This document shows, piece after piece, positions 1-8,646 of a stretch of 64,000 bases of DNA. Made by a program: the position numbers and the translations under genes. This stretch comes from Pseudogemmobacter lacusdianii (GTDB lineage: Bacteria > Pseudomonadota > Alphaproteobacteria > Rhodobacterales > Rhodobacteraceae). The stretch lies in assembly GCF_030848395.1 (NCBI RefSeq), contig NZ_JAVDBT010000002.1:62001-126000 (forward strand), written 5' to 3'. Within the stretch, counting starts at the first letter, position 1; the number at the start of each line of letters is the position of its first letter. Below the pieces are notes generated by a model that was not told the origin of the DNA, did not search any database, and saw nothing but the letters and a program-made list of their open reading frames with translations.

Positions 1-162
1 ATAGATCCCCCGCCCCGGCAGCTTGGCCGCCACATCGGGCACCACCATATCATCGGGCCCGACCACGAAACGGATCAGCCCCGCTTTGGGGCTGACCTCG
101 CCGGTCACAATGCATTTGCGCTCCGGCTCGTCCCGTGTCTTTTCGCGTCCACCGCGTGTCAT
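1..162 (-). CDS. ylxR: YlxR/DUF448 RNA-binding protein, partial (C-terminus outside window)
   Basis: Only the N-terminal 54 codons are present; the rest lies beyond the left edge. Translating from the ATG at 162 gives a basic start followed by ERKCIVTGEVSPKAGLIRFV, the hallmark of YlxR/DUF448 (R-x-C-x-x-(S/T)-x-x-x-x-x-x-x-LIRF), then a turn ending LPGRGIY. The family binds RNA and is encoded between nusA and infB in most bacteria; in Rhodobacterales it is often fused to an L7Ae-like domain, which cannot be checked here. It starts 23 bases downstream of the nusA stop codon on the same strand, so it is the third gene of the rimP-nusA operon. Confidence 0.85.
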   Translation of the reverse strand, partial: MTRGGREKTRDEPERKCIVTGEVSPKAGLIRFVVGPDDMVVPDVAAKLPGRGIY

Positions 163-185
163 ACGCGTCTCCCCAAGGCCTGAGA

Positions 186-1805
186 TCAGGCCTCGGCTTC
201 CTCGTCTTCGCCTTCAGCCTCATCGGCGTCAGACTCAGCTGCGGCTTCGGTCGGGTCCACCCAGCCCAGCATGACCCGAGCGGTCATCACCAAGGTTTGG
301 GCTTCTTCAAGGCTCACATCGAACTTCTCAAGGATGCCGTCATCCTTCTTGCGCTGGCCGCCTTCGCTGGTCCAACCGCCTGCCAGCTCCCAGTCGGCGC
401 AGGTGGCGAAATCTTCCAGCGTCTTGATGCCGTCTTTGCCAAGCGCTTCCAACATTTGGGGCGTCAGGCCTTCGAATTCAATGAGGCTGTCCTCAACACC
501 CATGGCGCGGGCGGCTTCCATTGCCTTGCGGGCTTGCTCTTCCAAGAACTCACGCGCGCGGGTTTGCAGCTCAGCCGCGGTGCCTTCATCGAAGCCATCG
601 ATCGAGAGAAGCTCGTCCACTTCGACGTAAGCCACTTCTTCGAGGTTGGTGAAGCCTTCCGAAACCAGAAGCTGCGCCATCATCTCATCGATATCCAGCG
701 TATCCATGAAGAGCTTGGTGCGCTCGGCAAACTCGGCCTGACGGCGGCTCGATTCTTCCGATTCCGTCAGGATATCGATGTCCAGAGCCGTGAGCTGGCT
801 TGCCAGACGGACGTTCTGACCACGGCGACCGATGGCCAGCGACAGCTGCTCATCCGGCACCACAACTTCGATCTTGCCGGCATCCTCGTCGACCACAACC
901 TTCGCCACCTGAGCCGGCTGCAAAGCGTTCACAAGGAAAGTCGCTTGGTCTTGGTTCCACGGAATGATGTCGATCTTCTCGCCCTGCAGCTCGTTCACCA
1001 CGGCTTGCACGCGCGAACCCCGCATACCGACGCAAGCGCCGACCGGGTCGATCGAGTTGTCATAAGAGATCACAGCGATCTTCGCGCGCGAGCCCGGATC
1101 GCGGGCCACGGCTTTGATCTCGATGATGCCATCATAGATCTCCGGCACTTCCATCTTGAAGAGCTCGGCCATGAATTGCGGGTCGGTGCGGCTCAGGAAG
1201 ACCTGCGGACCACGCGCTTCGCGGCGCACATCCTTGATGTAGCAACGGATACGGTCGCCGATGCGGTAAGCTTCGCGGCCGATCTTTTCGTTGCGGCGCA
1301 GGATGCCTTCGCCACGGCCCACGTCGACGATGACGTTGCCATATTCTTCGCGCTTCACCACACCGTTGATGATGCTGCCCTTGCGATCCTTGAACTCGTC
1401 ATATTGACGATCGCGCTCGGCCTCACGGACCTTTTGCAAGATCACCTGCTTGGCCGATTGCGCCGCGATACGGCCCAGATCCACCGGCGGAACCTCGTCC
1501 ACGATCTCATCACCGACCTGCGGGTTGGCCAGATAGCTCTTGGCCTGCTTCACGGTCATCTGAGCGTGATGGTTCTCGATCAGCTCATCTTCCACCACGG
1601 TGCGGATGCGCGCAAAGCTGGCGCGGCCGGTCTTACGGTCGATCTTGACGCGGATGTCCATCTCGGCGCCGTAACGCGACTTGGCGGCACGGGCGAGGCT
1701 GTCCTCCATCGCCTGGATCACCAGATCCGGGTCGATCATTTTCTCGCGCGCAACGGCTTCTGCCGTTTGGAGAAGCTCAAGCTGGTTGGCCGAAGTAATC
1801 GCCAT
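186..1805 (-). CDS. nusA: Transcription termination/antitermination factor NusA
   Basis: 539 residues, the usual length for alphaproteobacterial NusA. Order of domains: RNA-polymerase-binding N-terminal domain (about 1-135), S1 domain starting near 143 (KGSIINGVVKREE), KH1 with V-G-M-R-G near 259-263, KH2 with AIGRRGQN at 324-331, then two helix-hairpin-helix-like acidic repeats and a very acidic tail (DADEAEGEDEEAEA). It associates with elongating RNA polymerase and modulates pausing, intrinsic termination and antitermination. It lies 17 bases after rimP and 23 before ylxR on the same strand, an operon conserved across bacteria. Start ATG gives MAITSANQLELLQTAEAVA, matching the family N-terminus. 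Confidence 0.97.
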   Translation of the reverse strand: MAITSANQLELLQTAEAVAREKMIDPDLVIQAMEDSLARAAKSRYGAEMDIRVKIDRKTGRASFARIRTVVEDELIENHHAQMTVKQAKSYLANPQVGDEIVDEVPPVDLGRIAAQSAKQVILQKVREAERDRQYDEFKDRKGSIINGVVKREEYGNVIVDVGRGEGILRRNEKIGREAYRIGDRIRCYIKDVRREARGPQVFLSRTDPQFMAELFKMEVPEIYDGIIEIKAVARDPGSRAKIAVISYDNSIDPVGACVGMRGSRVQAVVNELQGEKIDIIPWNQDQATFLVNALQPAQVAKVVVDEDAGKIEVVVPDEQLSLAIGRRGQNVRLASQLTALDIDILTESEESSRRQAEFAERTKLFMDTLDIDEMMAQLLVSEGFTNLEEVAYVEVDELLSIDGFDEGTAAELQTRAREFLEEQARKAMEAARAMGVEDSLIEFEGLTPQMLEALGKDGIKTLEDFATCADWELAGGWTSEGGQRKKDDGILEKFDVSLEEAQTLVMTARVMLGWVDPTEAAAESDADEAEGEDEEAEA

Positions 1806-1822
1806 GGGTCTCTCTCCCGCTC

Positions 1823-2443
1823 TCAGTGTTTGGTTTCAGGGGTGTCATCGGCCTCGTCAGCCTCATCCCCATCAAGTTCTTCGATCTCGTCGAAACCACC
1901 ATCTTCCGGCAGCGCGACTTTCTTCTGCTTCAACATCTCGGCGATCAGCTCATCCGTCAGGATCAGCTTGGCATCCGACAACCAGTCAAATTGCAGCCCG
2001 ATGGTCACAGGGCCACCTTGCTGGTCAATCTCGATCAGGATCTCATCATTCTCGACGCCCATCAGCCCGCCCTTAAAGCGGCGCTGGCCGTCGATCAGCT
2101 CGGTGGTCTCGATCCGGGCTTCCCAGCCCTTCCAGACCTCAAAGTCCTTCAACCGGGTCAGCGGCCGGTCGATGCCGGGGCTTGAGACTTCCAGCGTGTA
2201 AAGATCCTCGATCGGATCCTCCACGTCCAGAACCGCCGAAAGCGCGGTCGAGATCTTGGCGCAGTCTTCCACGCCGATGCCGCCCTCAGGCCGGTCGGCC
2301 ATGATTTGCAGCGTGCGTTGAATCTTGCCATGCCCGCCCATCAGGCGCAGGCGGATAAGCTCATAGCCCAAGCCCTCGATCACCGGCTGAGCGATGTCGG
2401 CAAGGCGGCGGTCCATGGCAGTCTTTGCGATCAGGTCGGTCAT
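1823..2443 (-). CDS. rimP: Ribosome maturation factor RimP
   Basis: 206 residues from the ATG at 2443 ([20 protein letters not shown]). The reading frame stays open further upstream but that extension runs through a terminator-like hairpin and is not family sequence, so the 2443 start is preferred. The signature SSPGIDRPL falls at about 88-95, and the core continues with [21 protein letters not shown]. RimP assists maturation of the 30S subunit. The C-terminal tail is strongly acidic ([16 protein letters not shown]), an extension seen in alphaproteobacteria. First gene of the rimP-nusA-ylxR operon; see the promoter at 2555-2583 and hairpin at 2486-2512. Confidence 0.95.
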   Translation of the reverse strand: MTDLIAKTAMDRRLADIAQPVIEGLGYELIRLRLMGGHGKIQRTLQIMADRPEGGIGVEDCAKISTALSAVLDVEDPIEDLYTLEVSSPGIDRPLTRLKDFEVWKGWEARIETTELIDGQRRFKGGLMGVENDEILIEIDQQGGPVTIGLQFDWLSDAKLILTDELIAEMLKQKKVALPEDGGFDEIEELDGDEADEADDTPETKH

Positions 2444-2485
2444 GTGATCCCTAGAAACAAAACATCGGGCCGTGGAAAATAAAAA

Positions 2486-2512
2486 AGCGGGCTCAGCGGC
2501 CCGCTCGTTTTT
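2486..2512 (-). terminator. Intrinsic terminator-like hairpin in the rimP leader (candidate attenuator)
   Basis: A perfect 7-bp stem AGCGGGC (2486-2492) / GCCCGCT (2499-2505) with a 6-base loop. Read on the minus strand it is followed at once by a run of T (complement of the A run at 2481-2486), the form of a Rho-independent terminator. It lies between the rimP promoter and the rimP start codon, so it would stop transcription before the operon unless antiterminated. On the plus strand it is also followed by CGTTTTT but no plus-strand gene ends here. Confidence 0.65.
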
Positions 2513-2554
2513 CCGGTAGCTTCGAGTTTGGACCTCGAGGCAGCTGTTGAAGGC

Positions 2555-2583
2555 CATATAGCCGCAAGTGCCCTGCCGCGCAA
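2555..2583 (-). promoter_or_regulatory. Sigma-70 type promoter of rimP-nusA operon
   Basis: On the minus strand TTGCGC (2583-2578), exactly 17 bases, then TATATG (2560-2555), close to the vegetative consensus TTGACA-N17-TATAAT. The predicted transcript start is near 2548, giving a leader of about 105 bases before the rimP ATG, which contains the hairpin at 2486-2512 and a second imperfect inverted repeat (CCTCGAG / CTCGAAG). Confidence 0.6.
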
Positions 2584-2720
2584 GGGGGCCGTTCTGCACC
2601 GCGCGGGCCCTCGCCCGGCGTCATGCCCAAAGCCATACGTCAGCCATATGTTATCCATACCTTTCCCAGCGGTTCGTTTCGCCCCCCGCTCACAGCTGCG
2701 CCACTCAGTGCAAAGCGCGG

Positions 2721-2749
2721 TTGCCCTTCCGCCTGCGGCTCAGCATAAT
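2721..2749 (+). promoter_or_regulatory. Sigma-70 type promoter of tamA-tamB
   Basis: TTGCCC (2721-2726), 17-base spacer, CATAAT (2744-2749). The predicted start of transcription near 2756 leaves a leader of about 26 bases to the tamA ATG, including the ribosome binding site GGTGGAG. It lies in the same 338-base intergenic region as the divergent rimP promoter. Confidence 0.6.
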
Positions 2750-2781
2750 CGCCGAAAAATCAGATAATCGGTGGAGTGGCG

Positions 2782-4611
2782 ATGGCGGTTTCAGTTGGAA
2801 AAAGGACAGCCACTGCCCTAGCGACAGCCACGCTCTTGTTGGCCATGGCCCTGCCGCAAATCTCCCCCGCATTGGATCGGCTGGATTTCCAAGTCACCGG
2901 TCTGGCCGAGGATGACGCGCTGACAAAATCGCTGCGCGCGGCGTCACTTTTGCTTTCACAACAAGCAGATGGCGCGACGGAGCCTTCGGATCTCTTCGCC
3001 GCCTCCCGCGCCGATTACGCGCGGATTTTGGGCGCGCTCTATGCCCAAGGCCATTATGCGGCGACCATTTCGATCCGCATCGACGGGCGGGAAGCGGCCA
3101 ATATCCCCGCCCTCAATGCGCCCGCGAGCGTCGGTCAAATCACCGTCACCGTCGATCCCGGCCCGCAGTTCAAATTCGCCCGCACCGAGATCGGCCCCCT
3201 CGCCCCCCGCACCGAACTGCCCTCCGGCTTCACCCCCGGCGAGCCCGCCGAAAGCACCCTCGTCACCCAATCCGTAGACGCCGCCACCGCCGCCTGGCGT
3301 GAGGCTGGCCATGCGAAAGTGGCGGTGTCGGGTCAAAATGTTGTGGCAGACCACAACCAAAACACACTATCTGCGCAGGTCCAAATGGACCCTGGCCCTG
3401 CCTTACGCTTTGGCACAGTGACGGTTGAGGGCGAGGAAAGGATGCGCACGCAGCGCATCTTGAAGATCGCCGGCCTGCGTTACGGCGAAAAGTTCAGCCA
3501 GTCAGAGCTCGACCGCGCCGCCCAGCGCCTCAAGCGCTCCGGTGTCTTCCGCTCGGTCACTTTGACCGAGGCCGAGCGGCCAGTGGGCGACCTTTTGCCC
3601 ATTGGTATCAAGGTGATAGAAGAAAAGACCCGGCGCTACTCCGTTGGGGCTGAGCTTTCCAGCATCGACGGAATCTCGCTCTCGGGCTATTGGCTGCACC
3701 GCAATTTGGCGGGCGGGGGGGAGCGTCTGAAGGTCGATCTCGCCGTCACCAACATCGCGACCAAAGAAAGCGGCATGGATTACGCGCTTGGCATCACGCT
3801 TGAGCGCCCCGCCACCATCACCCCCGACACCACCGCCGCTTTGACCTTCGGCCTCGCCCATCTGGATGAGGTGGATTACGCGGCCAATGTCGCCGAATTC
3901 GGCCTTAGCTTCACCCAGCATATCTCAGAGCAACTCACTGCAAAGGCTGGGATTTCTTACGAATATGCCGAAGGCACCGACCCCACAGGTGATTTCCGCT
4001 ATCGCAGCCTCTCATTGCCCTTGGGCGTCACTTGGGACCGGCGCGACAAAGCCACCGATGCCCGCAAAGGCTTCTACATCGATGCCGAGGCCAAGCCCTT
4101 CTCGGGCTTTGGCACCACAGGATCGGGCGTGCGACTGAAGCTCGACACCCGCGCCTATCGCAGCTTTGGCGAGAAAGACCGCGTCACCTTGGCCGGTCGC
4201 CTGCAACTTGGCGCGATCTACGGGCCGAACCTGCTCGACACCCCGCGCGATGACCTGTTCTTCTCGGGCGGCGGTGGCACCGTGCGCGGCCAGCCCTATC
4301 GCAGCCTAGGCGTCTTGGTAAACCGCGGACTTGGCAGCGAATTTACCATTGGCGGCAACCATATGGCCATTGTCTCGGCCGAAGTACGCACCCGTGTCAC
4401 CGACAGCATCGGCGTCGTCGGCTTTGTCGATGCCGGGCAAATCGGCGTGGACGGCTTCTCGGGTGACGCCAGCTCTTGGCATGCAGGCGCGGGCCTTGGC
4501 CTGCGCTACGAGACCGGCTTCGGCCCGATCCGGCTGGACGTGGCCACCCCGATCGAAGGCACCACCGGCGACGGCGTTCAAATATACATTGGTCTGGGGC
4601 AAAGCTTCTGA
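2782..4611 (+). CDS. tamA: Translocation and assembly module outer-membrane protein TamA
   Basis: 609 residues, BamA/Omp85 family. An N-terminal signal peptide (to about residue 28) is followed by POTRA-type modules (for example FGTVTVEGEERMRTQRILKIAGLRYGEKFS) and a C-terminal surface-antigen beta-barrel that ends in a terminal Phe (IGLGQSF), as outer-membrane barrels do. TamA with TamB inserts a subset of proteins and affects lipid transport to the outer membrane. The ATG at 2782 is preferred to the in-frame GTG at 2776 because GGTGGAG ends at 2776, leaving five bases to the ATG; the GTG overlaps the Shine-Dalgarno itself. Its stop TGA shares a base with the tamB start (TGATG). Confidence 0.93.
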   Translation: MAVSVGKRTATALATATLLLAMALPQISPALDRLDFQVTGLAEDDALTKSLRAASLLLSQQADGATEPSDLFAASRADYARILGALYAQGHYAATISIRIDGREAANIPALNAPASVGQITVTVDPGPQFKFARTEIGPLAPRTELPSGFTPGEPAESTLVTQSVDAATAAWREAGHAKVAVSGQNVVADHNQNTLSAQVQMDPGPALRFGTVTVEGEERMRTQRILKIAGLRYGEKFSQSELDRAAQRLKRSGVFRSVTLTEAERPVGDLLPIGIKVIEEKTRRYSVGAELSSIDGISLSGYWLHRNLAGGGERLKVDLAVTNIATKESGMDYALGITLERPATITPDTTAALTFGLAHLDEVDYAANVAEFGLSFTQHISEQLTAKAGISYEYAEGTDPTGDFRYRSLSLPLGVTWDRRDKATDARKGFYIDAEAKPFSGFGTTGSGVRLKLDTRAYRSFGEKDRVTLAGRLQLGAIYGPNLLDTPRDDLFFSGGGGTVRGQPYRSLGVLVNRGLGSEFTIGGNHMAIVSAEVRTRVTDSIGVVGFVDAGQIGVDGFSGDASSWHAGAGLGLRYETGFGPIRLDVATPIEGTTGDGVQIYIGLGQSF

Positions 4612-7600
4612 TGCGTAGATTTACCCCCTCCCTCGCGCTTGCAACCGCGCTGGCTCTGCCCTCGGCCGCCCCGGCCCATGCGCAAGAGGATGATCGCAGC
4701 TTTCTGACGGCCTTCCTTGAGGACAACCTGTCCGGCGCGGGCCGCAAGGTGACGATCACCGGCTTTGAGGGGGCTCTGTCCTCGCAAGCGCGGATCGCCA
4801 AGCTGCAAATCGCCGATGATCTGGGCACTTGGGTCACGCTGGAGCAGGTGGTGCTGGACTGGTCGCGCTCGTCGCTCTTGTCGGGCGCCGTGGTGGTCAA
4901 TGAACTGACCGCCCAGACCATCACGCTGGACCGGATGCCGGTCACGCCCGACGACAACCTCCCCTCGCCCGAGGCAACGCCCTTTGCTTTGCCCGATCTG
5001 CCGGTCTCGGTCGATATCGGCAAGGTGCGCGCCGACCGGATCGTCGTCGCCCCGGCGGTGCTGGGCGAGGCGGTGACCGGCCATCTCGACGCCGCTTTGC
5101 AGCTTGCGGGCGGTGAGGGCAAAGGCGGTCTTACGCTTGAGCGCACCGATGGCAAGGCCAGCCGGATCTTGCTGGAAGGCAGCTATTCCAACGCCACCGG
5201 CGTGCTGGATCTGAACATCTCGGCGCAGGAAGAGGCGGACGGGATTGCCGTTAAGCTCTTGGATCTACCCGGTCTTCCGGCGGTGGACCTAAGCATCAAG
5301 GGCCAAGGCAAGCTTTCCGACTTTGCCGCCGATGTTCGCCTGTCTAGCGACGGGACCGAGCGGTTGGTGGGGCCGGTGACGGTCAAAACCACCGAGAGCG
5401 GTGGCACGCAATTTGCCGCCAAACTGGCGGGCGATCTCGCGCCCTTGTTCCTGCCCGAATACAGCGAGTTTTTGGGCGATGCGGTGGCGCTTGAGGTTGT
5501 GGGCACACGCGAAGCCTCGGGCGCGATGGCGCTAGAGCAGCTGCGCATGCAAACCCGCGCCCTACAGCTGAACGGCTCGGCCAAAGTGGCAGCGGACGGC
5601 CTGCCGGAAGGCTTTGATATCAAAGCCTTGATCGCAGGCACTGATGGTCGACCGGTGCTCCTGCCTTTGGGCGGTGAGGGCGAGACTTGGCTGCGCCGAG
5701 GCACTCTGGACTTGGCTTTCGATGCCGCAAAGGACAGCGGATGGACTGGCAACTTCAGCCTTTTGGGGCTTGAGACGGACAATCTGCGCCTTGGGAATGG
5801 CACGATCACCGGCACGGGTCAAATCGGCAAGATAGGCGATAAAAACCAGCTCGACGGCAGCTTTACCTTCACCACCGCCGGACTGATGGCCAAGGATGCC
5901 GCCTTGCAAGCGGCTCTTGGTCCCAGCCTTGCGGGCAAGATGAAGCTGACCTTCCGCGAAGGTGACGGCGCGGTCTTTGTGCCCGAGCTTGAAGTGACGG
6001 GCGTCGACTACGGTGCCGAAGGCACTTTGCAGATCAAAGGCTTGGACTCGGACCTGACCACCAGCGGCAAGATCACCTTGACCGCCAACGACCTGTCGCG
6101 CTTCGCCGCATTGGCGGGGATCGATCTTGGCGGCTCGGGCGTGGTTGAGCTTGATGGCAGTTTCGCTCAGCTATCGGGCGCTTTTGACGTGGTGGTGACA
6201 GCCATCACCCAAGGCCTGCGCACCGGGATCGCGCAAGCGGACCGTCTGACCGCGAATGAGGCGCAGCTGACCATCTCGGCGCTGCGCGATGAGAAGGGTA
6301 CCACCCTGCGCGCGCTGGATTTGGCGGCGGGCGGGCTGAACCTCACCGGCTCGGGCAAGGTCTCAAGCGAAGGGAGCGATCTGACAGGTCAGGTCTCTTT
6401 GGCCAATCTGGGTGCGCTGGATCCCCAATGGGGCGGCGGACTGCAGGCTGAGGCGCGCTTTACCGGCACGCCGCAGGACGGCAGCCTGACGCTGACCGGA
6501 CAGGGCAACAGCCTGAAGATCGGCCAGTCAGAGGTTGATCGGCTGCTGGCCGGACAAACCGATGTCAGCGTCGAAATTACCCTGCGCGATGGCGGCTATC
6601 TCCTCAGCGCTGCCAAGCTTGAAGGCGCGAACCTGCAAGCCTCGGCCACGGGCACACCGGGCAGCGACCTGCTGCAAGTCACCGGAAGACTTCGCGATTT
6701 GTCCCTGCTGGTCGCGGGCTATTCCGGCCCGGTCAGCCTTTCGGGCCAAGTCACCCCCACCGGTTCGGGGGCCGAGATGGACCTGCGCCTGCAAGGCCCG
6801 GCCGCAATCGACCTGCGGGTGGCGGGCGCGTACCTTGGCGACACCGCTGATCTGACGTTGACCGGCACCGCCGATGCGGCAGTGGTTAACGCCATGGCCG
6901 ACCCATTGACACTGGCCGGAGGCCTGCGCGCCGATCTGGCCTTGCGCGGCCCGATTGCCCTGTCCTCGCTCACCGGACGGGTCACGCTTTCGGGCGGGCG
7001 GCTGGCCTATCCTTTGGCGGGCTTCTCGCTGCAACGCACCGAGCTACTGGCGGACCTTTCCGGCGGCAGAGCGCAGCTTTCGGGCACGGCCGAGCTTGCC
7101 TCGGGCGGGCGGGTCCGGCTGGGTGGCGGGCTGAGCCTGACGCCCCCCTTGGACGCCGCGCTTGACCTGACGCTTGAGGCCATCACCCTGCGCGACCCCG
7201 AACTGTTCAGCACCACCGCCTCGGGCGCGCTACGCATCGAGGGGCCGCTCCTTGGCCAAGCTCTGCTCAGCGGCAAAGTCTTTATCGGTGAGACCGAGCT
7301 GTTGGTGCCTTCGACCGGCTTTGCCAGCGCCGCTGATCTTGAGGCGGTTCGCCATATCAACGACAGCGCCCCAGTCCGCGCCACCCGCGCCCGCGCCGGT
7401 GTGGGCAGCACGCCTGCCGGCGGCAGCAGCGCCAGCTCTGGCGGCGGGCCCAACTGGCGGCTGGCCGTGCAAATCGACGCGCCCAACCGAATTTTCCTGC
7501 GTGGACGCGGCTTGGACGCCGAACTTGGTGGATCAGTCTTCCTAGGCGGCACTTTGAACGCCGTCTCCCCCACCGGCGCGATTGAGCTTATCCGGGGCCG

Positions 7601-8147
7601 CTTGGACCTTTTGGGCAAACGGCTCGACCTGACCGAGGCCAGTCTGGTGATGGAGGGCGATCTGGTGCCTTACGTCACCGTCACTGCCACCAATGACACC
7701 GATCAGGTCACCAGCATGGTGCAGATCATCGGGCCCGTGAATGACCCGGTGGTGAGCTTCTCTTCGGTCCCTGAACTGCCGCAGGAAGAGGTTCTGGCTT
7801 GGCTTTTGTTCGGACGCGGGCTTGATTCGATTTCGGCGCTACAGGCGGCGCAGCTCGCCAATGCGGTGGCAACTTTGGCCGGACGCGGCGGCGCGGGCAT
7901 TGTCGACCGGCTGCGGCAGGGCTTTGGCTTTGACGATTTGGATGTGCAGACATCGGAAGACGGCACCGCCTCGGTCAGCGCCGGCAAATATATCTCGCGC
8001 AATGTTTATACTGAAATTGAAGTCGACCAGAATGGCCAATCGCAAATCAATCTCAACCTAGACTTGCGCCAAGGCCTGACAGTAAAAGGCCGGGTCAGCT
8101 CGGACGGAGATAGCGGACTGGGGATATTCATTGAACGTGATTACTAA
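4611..8147 (+). CDS. tamB: Translocation and assembly module inner-membrane protein TamB (DUF490)
   Basis: 1178 residues, similar to E. coli TamB. A short N-terminal hydrophobic signal/anchor (MRRFTPSLALATALALPSAA) precedes a long AsmA-like repetitive region rich in Leu, Gly, Asp and Thr beta-strands, expected to form a periplasm-spanning taco-shaped beta-helix. The C-terminal DUF490 part (from about 850; PNRIFLRGRGLDAELGG, then PQEEVLAWLLFGRGL) is the segment that contacts TamA. The ATG overlaps the tamA stop by one base, so the two are translationally coupled. The transcript ends at the strong hairpin at 8192-8232. Confidence 0.93.
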   Translation: MRRFTPSLALATALALPSAAPAHAQEDDRSFLTAFLEDNLSGAGRKVTITGFEGALSSQARIAKLQIADDLGTWVTLEQVVLDWSRSSLLSGAVVVNELTAQTITLDRMPVTPDDNLPSPEATPFALPDLPVSVDIGKVRADRIVVAPAVLGEAVTGHLDAALQLAGGEGKGGLTLERTDGKASRILLEGSYSNATGVLDLNISAQEEADGIAVKLLDLPGLPAVDLSIKGQGKLSDFAADVRLSSDGTERLVGPVTVKTTESGGTQFAAKLAGDLAPLFLPEYSEFLGDAVALEVVGTREASGAMALEQLRMQTRALQLNGSAKVAADGLPEGFDIKALIAGTDGRPVLLPLGGEGETWLRRGTLDLAFDAAKDSGWTGNFSLLGLETDNLRLGNGTITGTGQIGKIGDKNQLDGSFTFTTAGLMAKDAALQAALGPSLAGKMKLTFREGDGAVFVPELEVTGVDYGAEGTLQIKGLDSDLTTSGKITLTANDLSRFAALAGIDLGGSGVVELDGSFAQLSGAFDVVVTAITQGLRTGIAQADRLTANEAQLTISALRDEKGTTLRALDLAAGGLNLTGSGKVSSEGSDLTGQVSLANLGALDPQWGGGLQAEARFTGTPQDGSLTLTGQGNSLKIGQSEVDRLLAGQTDVSVEITLRDGGYLLSAAKLEGANLQASATGTPGSDLLQVTGRLRDLSLLVAGYSGPVSLSGQVTPTGSGAEMDLRLQGPAAIDLRVAGAYLGDTADLTLTGTADAAVVNAMADPLTLAGGLRADLALRGPIALSSLTGRVTLSGGRLAYPLAGFSLQRTELLADLSGGRAQLSGTAELASGGRVRLGGGLSLTPPLDAALDLTLEAITLRDPELFSTTASGALRIEGPLLGQALLSGKVFIGETELLVPSTGFASAADLEAVRHINDSAPVRATRARAGVGSTPAGGSSASSGGGPNWRLAVQIDAPNRIFLRGRGLDAELGGSVFLGGTLNAVSPTGAIELIRGRLDLLGKRLDLTEASLVMEGDLVPYVTVTATNDTDQVTSMVQIIGPVNDPVVSFSSVPELPQEEVLAWLLFGRGLDSISALQAAQLANAVATLAGRGGAGIVDRLRQGFGFDDLDVQTSEDGTASVSAGKYISRNVYTEIEVDQNGQSQINLNLDLRQGLTVKGRVSSDGDSGLGIFIERDY

Positions 8148-8191
8148 TTGCTAAGGATTTGGATTTTTATATAAGTTTCAAATCTTCAGCC

Positions 8192-8232
8192 AAACTATAA
8201 AGGCCCCCGCAATCCGGGGGCCTTTATAGTTT
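8192..8232. terminator. Bidirectional intrinsic terminator after tamB
   Basis: A perfect 17-bp stem: AAACTATAAAGGCCCCC (8192-8208) pairs with GGGGGCCTTTATAGTTT (8216-8232) around a 7-base loop. It sits between the converging ends of tamB (+) and the small secreted protein gene (-) and has A/T flanks on both sides, so it can terminate both. Confidence 0.9.
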
Positions 8233-8271
8233 GCGCGCAGCGAAACCGCTGATACAGCCGAAGCTACGAGA

Positions 8272-8463
8272 TCAGCTGCCGTTGCCGGCAACCACAGCTC
8301 CGATGATCACGACACCCAGCAGAAGCGGCAGGAAACTACCGCTGCGGGGCTTTTCTTCCACCACGACGACGGGTGCATCGTCATGGATGATGACCGGGCC
8401 GCCTGCGAAAGCGGCAGAGGCTGAGACCGACAAGGCAGAGGCGAGAATAAAGGCTTTATTCAT
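8272..8463 (-). CDS. Tiny secreted protein, paralogue of the one at 20893-21072
   Basis: 63 residues: a signal peptide (MNKAFILASALSVSASAAFA, predicted cleavage A-F-A|G-G), an acidic/proline-rich middle (IIHDDAPVVVVEEKPRSG) and a hydrophobic C-terminal segment (FLPLLLGVVIIGAVVAG). GGAGTG sits five bases before the ATG. I do not recognise a named family, but it shares its whole plan (FAGG junction, acidic-Pro stretch, S-G, P-L-L-L hydrophobic tail) with the protein beside hemH. The tail suggests membrane association in the periplasm. It is downstream of, and on the same strand as, yjbF; E. coli yjb operons also contain a tiny exported protein, YjbE, but homology is only a guess. Function unknown. 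Confidence 0.75.
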   Translation of the reverse strand: MNKAFILASALSVSASAAFAGGPVIIHDDAPVVVVEEKPRSGSFLPLLLGVVIIGAVVAGNGS

Positions 8464-8646
8464 GGGTGCACTCCAATGGATCTTTACAGGTCACTTCGAT
8501 CTTAGTCTTAGCGCAGCTATTATCTTCGCCATTTCAAGAAAAGAGAAAGATATAATTGCGCACCCCCATATTCGAATATTGCAGATGCCAGCTTGCAACA
8601 GTTTTATAAGCTCACATCAGCCTGAAAATCGGCAGCAAATTGCCAT

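Noticed and set aside
135-2201. Long plus-strand open frame (688 codons) over nusA-rimP
   Set aside because: Antisense shadow of two well-supported genes; low-complexity His/Leu/Arg composition, no family motif, no ribosome binding site.
2776-2778. GTG start for tamA
   Set aside because: It overlaps the GGTGGAG ribosome binding site itself; the ATG at 2782 has correct spacing.
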